A DNA stretch of 39,700 nt from an uncultured Erysipelotrichaceae bacterium (GTDB lineage: Bacteria; Bacillota_I; Bacilli_A; RFN20; CAG-826): positions 1 to 39,700 of the forward strand of contig CADBIO010000005.1 of assembly GCA_902794835.1 (NCBI GenBank). The letters run 5' to 3'. A program made the position numbers and the translations under genes. The notes under the pieces were generated by a model. The model made no database searches and was not told the DNA's origin. It saw nothing but the letters and a program-made list of their open reading frames with translations. Of the stretch, positions 33,955-39,700 are shown one piece after another. Numbering within the stretch: position 1 is the stretch's first letter; every line of letters starts with the position of its first letter.

Positions 33955-36273
33955 ATGCAAAACACAAAATCACTCACCGCAATCCTTGCCCTGACGGCCA
34001 TGTTCCTTGCGACGTCGTGTGGCACCCAGAAGCCCGAAACATCGGTCGAATCCTTAGAACCGGTCACTTCTTCTGAATCACCGATTCCCTCGGAGGAACC
34101 GGTTTCCTCTGAAACTCCAGTTTCATCGGAAGAACCGACTCCATCAGAAGAACCAACTTCATCCGAGGAACCGGTTTCCTCTGAAGAGCCAATCATTATC
34201 GATGTGACTGATATCAGCCTAGACGTGGCTGAAGAAACCATCGGGATCGGGGAATCGCTTACTTTAACTGCCACCGTTTTGCCTGCCGATGCCACAGATC
34301 CGACAGTCAGTTGGACTTCTAGTGACGAAAGCGTCGCCACTGTAGCTAATGGCGTTGTTACTGGCGTTGCCGCCGGCACGGCTACCATCAAAGCAAAAGC
34401 GGGAGAAAAAGAAGCCTCCGCAACCATCATCGTTCGTAATTTTGAAGATGAAAACTGGACCCCATTAGGGAACACCAAAGCCTATTACTACGAAAATGGC
34501 AAAATCATCAACAACAACACTGAAGACATCAAAGATGGCGGCGCCCACTGGATCGATGATGAGACCAATTTCAACGCCTATAAGACCAAACAAGGCAAAA
34601 ATTATCAGCTTTCCGTTGAATTTAAAGGAACATATGCCGGCAATGTCGACAATGAGAATTATGCGGGTCTCTTAGCGTGGTACAAAGACCCTCAAAACTA
34701 CGTTGTCATTGCGGCTAGATGGGCCAATTGGGACCGCCCTCACGAGATTCGTTCCATTTTTGCCGTAACCATGATTAACGGCGTGGAAACCACCTCCGAT
34801 TTCTGGACAGACAACTGTGGAGTTGCTAATGCTGATGGCTTAAAACTCGAAGTGACTAAGGCAGGAGAGGATTTCTCCTATCACGTTACCACCGAAGGCC
34901 ATGACATCGCCTCTCCGAAAACCAAAGGATCATTCAAGGTTGCTGCCGCTAACACGGATGAAGCAACGGTTGGTATCGTTGGCGCGAATGACGCTTTCGT
35001 CTATGAGAATTTCTCGGCAGAGGCCATTGAAATCTCAAATATCGTTACTTACAAAAACGTGGTCAGCGAAACGGAGAATTATGTCCTTAATCTCAATAAA
35101 GACGATTCGACCTATCAATTGATTCATAATGTCGACGGCACGGCAACAACTACGGTTGGAACCTACGCTGCCAATGGTCGAAATCTAACTTTGACCGCTT
35201 CGGATTCGACCGTTTCTTATGTTAAGGTCTACGACAACACCTCCACCTTTGTCTTCTATACCCCAGAAGAACAGACTTATATCAATTCTGTGGTCGTTGA
35301 AGCAGGACAAAACACAACCATCAAAGAAAACATGAAGGGAGACTATTCCTTTACCTATAGTTATCTTGGCACCATCACGGATTCAGGCCACGCCGTACAA
35401 GCTGGCTTCAATGCCTGGTATGTGGATGAAAATAACTACCTCGATTTCTATGTCGAGTGGTCTATTGGCGACCGTCCTCATGAAATCCGTTGCGTTCAAA
35501 TGACAGGGTTCATTGATGGCGAACGCGTTGGCTGGAATGATATGTGGTGCGATGGCTCTAACCTCTTGCCTGGCGATGGTGGAACCCTCACCTTCACCAA
35601 GACGGGAAATAGCTTCTCTGCCAAATTCGTCTCTGGTTCCTACTCCAACGAAAAGACGGCGACTTTCGCTGGTTTGGATACCTCTCTTGCTTACAGCATG
35701 AAGTTCTATTCCCTCGGCGATACTTTCACTTATTACAACTATTCGTTTGATGAGAGCGGTCTTTATGATGTGACGGGCACCCCAACCCTCAACAGCCTCA
35801 ATTACGTTCTTGCCAGTGGAGAAAAGGCAATCACCAAAGCATCTTCCACTGACAATTATTCGATTTCTTTTGATTATCGTGGCCTTTGCGCTCAACCTGG
35901 CGTCTCTGCCAAACTAGGGTTCCATCCTTGGTATGTCGATGAAAACAACCATCTTGATTTCTACCTTGAATGGGGCGATGCCGGCCGTCCAAATGACATC
36001 CGCTGCATCCAGATGACTGGTGTTGTTGGCGGAACCAACGTTGGCTGGAATGATGTTTGGTGCGATGGTTCCAACGCCCTCCCTGCCGATGGTGGCACTT
36101 TCACCATCACTAAATCTGGCAACACCTTCACGGTAAAAGTTGTCGCTGGTTCCTTCAGCAAAGAAGATAGCAGAACCTTCTCTGGAATTGATACTTCCAT
36201 CGCCTATAAGCATGGTTTCTATTCCGAAGGGGATACCTTCACATTGAAGAATATCGTTTACACCGTTGCTTAA
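33955..36273 (+). CDS. Lipoprotein with Big_2 Ig-like domain and three WYxDxxNY modules
   Basis: 772 aa. Lipobox LATSC gives Cys22. Residues ~28-80 are a repetitive Ser-Glu-Pro linker. Residues ~81-160 form a bacterial Ig-like domain of the Big_2 type (LTLTATVLPADATDPTVSW, then SSDESVATVANGVVTGVAAGTATI). Three modules follow with WYKDPQNY (Trp242), WYVDENNY (Trp488) and WYVDENNH (Trp659). The last two are very alike, including RCVQMTG / RCIQMTG and GWNDMWCDGS / GWNDVWCDGS, so they come from a recent internal duplication. Between modules 1 and 2 is a small beta-rich spacer (~365-440). It has no C-terminal sorting tail, as expected for a lipid-anchored protein. I infer a surface glycan-binding protein; it is the last gene of the operon before a terminator. 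Confidence 0.75.
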   Translation: MQNTKSLTAILALTAMFLATSCGTQKPETSVESLEPVTSSESPIPSEEPVSSETPVSSEEPTPSEEPTSSEEPVSSEEPIIIDVTDISLDVAEETIGIGESLTLTATVLPADATDPTVSWTSSDESVATVANGVVTGVAAGTATIKAKAGEKEASATIIVRNFEDENWTPLGNTKAYYYENGKIINNNTEDIKDGGAHWIDDETNFNAYKTKQGKNYQLSVEFKGTYAGNVDNENYAGLLAWYKDPQNYVVIAARWANWDRPHEIRSIFAVTMINGVETTSDFWTDNCGVANADGLKLEVTKAGEDFSYHVTTEGHDIASPKTKGSFKVAAANTDEATVGIVGANDAFVYENFSAEAIEISNIVTYKNVVSETENYVLNLNKDDSTYQLIHNVDGTATTTVGTYAANGRNLTLTASDSTVSYVKVYDNTSTFVFYTPEEQTYINSVVVEAGQNTTIKENMKGDYSFTYSYLGTITDSGHAVQAGFNAWYVDENNYLDFYVEWSIGDRPHEIRCVQMTGFIDGERVGWNDMWCDGSNLLPGDGGTLTFTKTGNSFSAKFVSGSYSNEKTATFAGLDTSLAYSMKFYSLGDTFTYYNYSFDESGLYDVTGTPTLNSLNYVLASGEKAITKASSTDNYSISFDYRGLCAQPGVSAKLGFHPWYVDENNHLDFYLEWGDAGRPNDIRCIQMTGVVGGTNVGWNDVWCDGSNALPADGGTFTITKSGNTFTVKVVAGSFSKEDSRTFSGIDTSIAYKHGFYSEGDTFTLKNIVYTVA
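34093..34184 (+). repeat. Coding repeats in the Ser-Glu-Pro linker
   Basis: A 20-base sequence occurs exactly at 34093-34112 and 34165-34184 within a run of degenerate Ser-Glu-Glu-Pro codons. It is nearly palindromic. This is a wall or lipoprotein linker expanded by slippage or recombination, not a CRISPR array. Confidence 0.75.
35401..36270 (+). repeat. Tandem duplicated module (modules 2 and 3 of the 772-aa protein)
   Basis: About 340 bases from ~35404 and again from ~35914 encode near-identical module cores, 171 residues apart by their signature Trp. DNA-level similarity is visible too, for example at the codons for WYVDENN. Confidence 0.75.
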
Positions 36274-36300
36274 TTTATAACCTTGCAAACCTCCTTAGGC

Positions 36301-36338
36301 AAGCCGGCATCAATATGGTGTCGGCTTGTTTTTTCTTT
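36301..36338 (+). terminator. Terminator at the end of the glycan operon
   Basis: Twelve-pair stem (AAGCCGGCATCA with TGGTGTCGGCTT, two G-T pairs), three-base loop, then GTTTTTTCTTT. Confidence 0.93.
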
Positions 36339-36353
36339 CGATGATAAATCATT

Positions 36354-36359
36354 TATAAT
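36354..36359 (+). promoter_or_regulatory. -10 hexamer of the ABC ATPase operon, predicted leaderless
   Basis: A perfect TATAAT lies 15 bases past the terminator T-run and six bases before the ATG at 36366. The -35 position holds only T-rich sequence. No Shine-Dalgarno is present. Confidence 0.6.
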
Positions 36360-36365
36360 GATTTC

Positions 36366-37106
36366 ATGACAGTGATTAACTCTCTTGTAGCCAACGATCT
36401 TTATGTGGACTATGTTGTCAAAAAGGAATCGATTTCTGCCTTAAAAGGCGTTTCTTTTCACGTCAAAAGAGGCGAGCTTTTGGTTATCCTTGGGCCCTCA
36501 GGATGTGGGAAAACGACGTTATTAAAAACCATCGCTGGGCTTTTGCCGATTCGTAAAGGATCGATGGAACTGGATGGAATCGACGCAACCACATTAGCCG
36601 TTAAAGATCGAAATCTTGCTTACGTGTCTCAATCTTTCACGACATATCGCTTTTACACGGTCTATCGGAATATCGCCACCCCTTTAAAAGCAGCGCGTGT
36701 TCCTTTGGATGAAATCGATCGTCGGGTGCATGAAGCGGCAAGAAAATTAGATATCGAATATTTGCTTTCTCGAAAACCCAGTGAACTTTCTGGAGGGCAA
36801 CAACAGAAGGTCGCTATTGCTAAAGCCTTGGTCAAGCACCCATCGATTTATTTATTTGACGAACCATTTAGCAATTTAGATTTCAAAACCAAAACGGCAT
36901 TAAGAGAAGAAATCAAACGGATTCATCACGACGATGATGCGACGATGGTTTTCGTGACGCATGATTTAAATGACGCTTTAGCTTTAGCGGACCGTGTTTT
37001 AGTGATGGAAGAGGGGAAAATCGTAAAAGAAGGGGAAGCAAGAGAAATTGTTTTCTCTTTGCAAGACGAAGTGGGGCTTCACCCTTTAGAGGAGGGCAAG
37101 GAATGA
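36366..37106 (+). CDS. ABC transporter ATP-binding protein, sugar-type but without a C-terminal regulatory domain
   Basis: 246 aa. Walker A GPSGCGKTT (43-51), signature LSGGQQQ (141-147), Walker B IYLFDEP (161-167) and switch His199 in VTHD are all intact. The sequence around them, such as ALVKHPSIYLFDEPFSNLD and the LAYVSQSFTTYRFYTVYRNIATPL Q-loop, resembles MalK/UgpC/MsmX ATPases. These are usually ~370 aa with a C-terminal TOBE domain, which is absent here. It is a candidate energiser for the importer at 21231-24470, which lacks its own ATPase, or it serves the three membrane proteins that follow. The stop overlaps the next gene (ATGA). Confidence 0.88.
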   Translation: MTVINSLVANDLYVDYVVKKESISALKGVSFHVKRGELLVILGPSGCGKTTLLKTIAGLLPIRKGSMELDGIDATTLAVKDRNLAYVSQSFTTYRFYTVYRNIATPLKAARVPLDEIDRRVHEAARKLDIEYLLSRKPSELSGGQQQKVAIAKALVKHPSIYLFDEPFSNLDFKTKTALREEIKRIHHDDDATMVFVTHDLNDALALADRVLVMEEGKIVKEGEAREIVFSLQDEVGLHPLEEGKE

Positions 37107-37573
37107 AAATCCTTTATGACTTAAACGAAGCACCAAAACTCCTTAAAAAGAAGAAAATCCTTCTTTGGAGCATTCTTCCCTTTTCCTTATTGGTTTTGGG
37201 CGTGACGATCCCTTGCAGCATTTTTAATCATGACGATTGGGTGATGGCGTTAGACATTGTTCTTGTCACTTTATTTGGCTGGTATGTGTTCACCGTTCTT
37301 GCCTTTTTCCGCAAAGAATGGAATCTTGAATATCATTTTTTAGCAGAAATCGAGCAATACGAACACAAGGTGTTTGAAAATACAGTGGTCTCTGTGGGGG
37401 AACATACGATGACGGTGGAACATAAAATCGTTTACCCCTTGGAGTTGGATGATGGGCATCGTTTATATCTTGAGAAAGACAAAGACAATTCCTTGTTTCA
37501 TGAAGGAAAGAAACTCCGTCTAGAAACGGTGAATCTCATCGTCATTGGCTATGAGGAATGCAAAGATGAATAA
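37103..37573 (+). CDS. Membrane protein with two helices and a cytoplasmic-type beta domain
   Basis: 156 aa. After a basic stretch (LLKKKK) come two hydrophobic segments at about 20-40 and 48-68, then ~85 soluble residues that look beta-rich (HTMTVEHKIVYPLELDDGHRLYLEKDKD). No family was recognised. The gene is translationally coupled to the ATPase before it and the next gene begins eight bases inside its end, so the four products are likely to work in one membrane complex or process. Confidence 0.65.
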   Translation: MKILYDLNEAPKLLKKKKILLWSILPFSLLVLGVTIPCSIFNHDDWVMALDIVLVTLFGWYVFTVLAFFRKEWNLEYHFLAEIEQYEHKVFENTVVSVGEHTMTVEHKIVYPLELDDGHRLYLEKDKDNSLFHEGKKLRLETVNLIVIGYEECKDE

Positions 37574-38165
37574 AGCCAAGGTGAAAAACTTTTTCCTTTA
37601 CCATTGGTATTGGTATCTTGCCATTTTTGTGGCCGTGTTCTTTGCTTTCTTTTCTCTTTTCCAAAACATTAGGACTTTAAAATACGAGAATAAGGTTTGT
37701 CTCTTTTTTGGAGCCACGAATGTTGAATCCGCGAGACTAGAGCGAGATCTTTATCAAGGGTTTGAAGATACGGAGATTCGAAAAATCTCTGTCGATTTCG
37801 CCGACCCTAAGGGCATGTATTATAACGTGATTTGGTCTACCCGTGGGGCGGTGGATACCGATATTGTCATCTTGGATCGGGATCAATTTGACGAAAGAGA
37901 ATACACGTCCTTCTTCGTTTCCTTGGATGAAGGCGTTTTGAATCGATATGTCGATGTCTCTTCGTTAAATTTCTTAAATGATTCTGAAGAAACCCATTAT
38001 GGCATTTACGTAGATCCATATCTTGAGACCTATATGGACACGAGCAGCGGAGAATATTATTTATTCTTCAACAAGAATTCGCCGAAGATTTCTTCTTTAG
38101 GGGAAAATGGCACGAATGATTATGCATTACGTGTATTAAAGAACCTTGTAGGATTGGCAAAATGA
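37566..38165 (+). CDS. Single-helix membrane protein with an extracytoplasmic domain
   Basis: ~199 aa. The N-terminal helix (about 10-32, YHWYWYLAIFVAVFFAFFSLF) is preceded by basic residues, so the ~165-residue remainder should face outward. That part shows alternating strands and helices, with DTDIVILDRDQFDE and a Tyr-rich end, vaguely like the lobes of a solute-binding protein but too short for one. I start it at 37566 (MNKAKVKN), after GAGGA at 37553-37557, and not at 37545. The family is not recognised. Confidence 0.65.
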   Translation: MNKAKVKNFFLYHWYWYLAIFVAVFFAFFSLFQNIRTLKYENKVCLFFGATNVESARLERDLYQGFEDTEIRKISVDFADPKGMYYNVIWSTRGAVDTDIVILDRDQFDEREYTSFFVSLDEGVLNRYVDVSSLNFLNDSEETHYGIYVDPYLETYMDTSSGEYYLFFNKNSPKISSLGENGTNDYALRVLKNLVGLAK

Positions 38166-38977
38166 GAAAAAGAAAGAATCAATCGTCCCAAGATTTCCAA
38201 ATCAGTCAATTACCGAGAAATCGCTGGCAATTATTTTGGGATATTCTCAAGCATAATGGCAGTCAAATGGTCGTGATCTGTTTGGTTTTCTTGTTGTTCA
38301 TGGCCCCCATTACGATTTTCCGTTATTACCATCTCATCAGCGTCGGCGGGATTCTTTCTAGCGGAAGTGAAAACGTCAATGGGGAAATCCAAGTGGCTTA
38401 TCTTATTTACGATTTGATTTGTATCCCGATTTTCCTTTTGATGAGCCTGTTGTTGTCTGGTCTTTCCAGGATCTACAAGAGAATGTCATTCCTAGATGGT
38501 TATTTCCTCGGTGCTGATTTTCTCCAAGGCATCAAAGAGAATTGGTTGGATTTCCTTTTGCTAGGTCTCCTATATGGAATCTTGAATCTTGCGATGGATT
38601 ATCTGGGAATGTGTTTTCTTTTCAGCCAGTCTTTTGTTTATTATCTGATGAAAATATTAACTTATCTCTTTCTTCTTCCTTGGGTTCTTATCAGCGGATG
38701 CGCCTCTTCGATTTATAGCGATCCTTTTTTAGAAAAACTATTCACGTCCCTCGTGCTTTATTTGAAACACTTCCCTCGGGTTCTTCTTTCTGTTTTGGTT
38801 TTAGAAGCCCCAATGTACTTCTTGCCGTTCTCTTACCCTGCGGTTCAACTATTTTTGCCTTTGGGATATGGGCTTCTTTATCTACCGTTTGCCTTCCTTG
38901 GTTTTGTGTTATCGACGAATCATATTTTCGATAAAGAAATCAATCAATTCTCAATCAATTCCATTTCCCGGAGTTAG
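38162..38977 (+). CDS. Integral membrane protein, possibly YesL/DUF624-like
   Basis: 271 aa with about six hydrophobic helices and a basic N-terminal tail. The first helix region (RWQLFWDILKHNGSQMVVICLVFLLFMAPITIF) and the loop with a FLGADFLQGIKENW pattern recall YesL/DUF624 proteins, small membrane proteins encoded beside sugar ABC transporters, but the match is weak. Its ATG overlaps the preceding stop (ATGA). It is the last gene of the ATPase operon and converges on the GH2 gene. Confidence 0.6.
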   Translation: MRKRKNQSSQDFQISQLPRNRWQLFWDILKHNGSQMVVICLVFLLFMAPITIFRYYHLISVGGILSSGSENVNGEIQVAYLIYDLICIPIFLLMSLLLSGLSRIYKRMSFLDGYFLGADFLQGIKENWLDFLLLGLLYGILNLAMDYLGMCFLFSQSFVYYLMKILTYLFLLPWVLISGCASSIYSDPFLEKLFTSLVLYLKHFPRVLLSVLVLEAPMYFLPFSYPAVQLFLPLGYGLLYLPFAFLGFVLSTNHIFDKEINQFSINSISRS

Positions 38978-39018
38978 TAAACAAAGGATTATATCGTCCA
39001 AAAGACGAACAATAATTT

Positions 39019-39700
39019 TTAACAAAGCTTTGTTAAGATGGCTTTGATCTTTTCAATCGGCGCTTTAGGGACGCGATTTTCGTCAAATAGTCCGTTTTGC
39101 TCAATATAGACATCGGTGATTTGGGTATAGCAGAAGCCGGCGAAACAATCGTTCGCGACAATCGCATCAATCAATTTTTCCAAACGTTCTAAGAATCCTT
39201 GCTCGGTCGTTTCCGCTCCGTTATAGCCCCAACCGTCGCCATCTTTCTTATAGGCGATGCCGCCGAACTCATCGATGAATATTGGTTGCCCTTTGTATTC
39301 CGCCCCTTTAGCAAAAGTAAAACGACTTTGGCCATAATCTACAAAACCTTCATTTTTGATGACGGCATCCATATTGTCGTAGAAGCGTTTGAATCCCACC
39401 GAATCATAGTTGTGGAGAGAGATGACGTCGGTGTTGTTTGTGTGTTCCCAACCGTCATTGTCAATCACAGGACGATATGGGTCATAAGATTTGGTCAGAT
39501 AATAAAGTGAGCTGGCAAATGCTTGTTGAAGAGGGTTAGAAACGATGTCTGGCACACCCCATGATTCATTGACCGGGACCCACATGATGACGGATGGGTG
39601 GTTGTAATATTGCTCAATCGCCTCCCCCCATTCCTTGATGGTGGTGGAAATCGTAGAGTCATGATATTCATAGGCCGATGGCATTTCCACGGTGGTCAAG
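39019..39700 (-). CDS. Glycoside hydrolase family 2 enzyme, C-terminal part of the TIM barrel (5' part outside window)
   Basis: The frame stays open through the right edge; the TTG at 39699 is an internal Leu codon, not a start. The visible ~227 residues start at VEMPSAYEY, a conserved GH2 stretch. The acid/base Glu is in WVPVNESWG (Glu45 of this fragment), and the nucleophile Glu lies in IFIDEFGG (Glu144). The end, FCYTQITDVYIEQNGLFDENRVPK, is also typical. These enzymes remove beta-linked galactose, glucuronate or mannose units. The exact specificity is decided by residues outside the window. It is probably the downstream cytoplasmic or secreted step of the same glycan pathway. Confidence 0.9.
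   Translation of the reverse strand, partial: LTTVEMPSAYEYHDSTISTTIKEWGEAIEQYYNHPSVIMWVPVNESWGVPDIVSNPLQQAFASSLYYLTKSYDPYRPVIDNDGWEHTNNTDVISLHNYDSVGFKRFYDNMDAVIKNEGFVDYGQSRFTFAKGAEYKGQPIFIDEFGGIAYKKDGDGWGYNGAETTEQGFLERLEKLIDAIVANDCFAGFCYTQITDVYIEQNGLFDENRVPKAPIEKIKAILTKLC

Noticed and set aside
34080..34195. Possible CRISPR-like repeats
   Set aside because: The repeated units are in frame, encode Ser-Glu-Pro linker residues, and are not separated by unrelated spacers.
33582..34478. Long minus-strand frame (298 codons) opposite the 475- and 772-aa genes
   Set aside because: Its Ser-Glu-Val-Gly-Ser repeats are the antisense of the Ser-Glu-Pro linker codons. It has no ribosome-binding site and overlaps two well-supported genes.
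35383..35895. Minus-strand frame of 170 codons inside the 772-aa gene
   Set aside because: Antisense shadow; it appears twice in related form (35914-36288) only because the plus-strand module is duplicated.

Overview
The window looks like a chromosome segment of a low-to-mid GC Bacillota, probably an uncultured host- or sediment-associated lineage of the Bacilli (Erysipelotrichia/RF39/Acholeplasma-like). This placement is inference. It rests on a SigA-type rpoD, zinc-type L31, staphylococcal-type capE-capF, lipobox lipoproteins, Gram-positive style Ser/Glu/Pro wall linkers and short T-tailed terminators. TGA acts as a stop codon (many ATGA start/stop overlaps), so the Mycoplasma code is not used.

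Layout. 1-4.5 kb: the end of a P-type cation ATPase, then a tightly overlapped run of psuG (pseudouridine-5'-phosphate glycosidase), a TetR regulator and an iron-type alcohol dehydrogenase, followed by an M50-like membrane protein that has lost its first metal-binding His. 4.5-5.9 kb: AT-rich DNA around a lone AbiEi-like antitoxin gene. 5.9-8.6 kb (minus): tldD-tldE protease pair. 8.7-12.3 kb: housekeeping and small genes, including an MBL-fold hydrolase, a compact divergent SRAP (YedK/HMCES) protein, rpmE, a SemiSWEET and small membrane proteins. 12.4-14.2 kb (minus): an AAA15 ATPase plus RloB pair, resembling the AbiL/RloAB anti-phage type. 14.4-19.4 kb: surface polysaccharide genes capE, capF, a DUF2971 protein and a Wzx-like flippase. 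19.5-20.9 kb: rpoD.

21.2-39.7 kb is the most unusual part. A carbohydrate ABC importer (binding protein and two permeases) is followed by two tandem paralogous ~820-residue lipoproteins with a predicted beta-sandwich plus alpha/alpha toroid, family not recognised. Three secreted proteins follow (1008, 475 and 772 aa) that share eight copies of a ~200-residue module marked by a W-Y-x-D-x-x-N-Y signature. Two of these end in a Gly-rich Cys motif (GGGCGGAI), a hydrophobic helix and a basic tail, which resembles a C-terminal sorting signal but is not LPXTG. The third is an N-terminal lipoprotein. A second operon supplies a short ABC ATPase without the C-terminal regulatory domain and three membrane proteins, and a GH2 glycosidase enters from the right on the minus strand. 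My reading is a Gram-positive glycan capture, cleavage and import locus with two surface-anchoring routes.

A recurring regulatory theme is that several genes (rpoD, the ABC ATPase, SRAP, the AbiEi-like gene, SemiSWEET, and the hypothetical gene at 8.75 kb) have a -10-like hexamer only 6-8 bases before the start codon and no Shine-Dalgarno, so they may be read from leaderless mRNAs. No tRNA, rRNA, CRISPR array or insertion sequence was seen.
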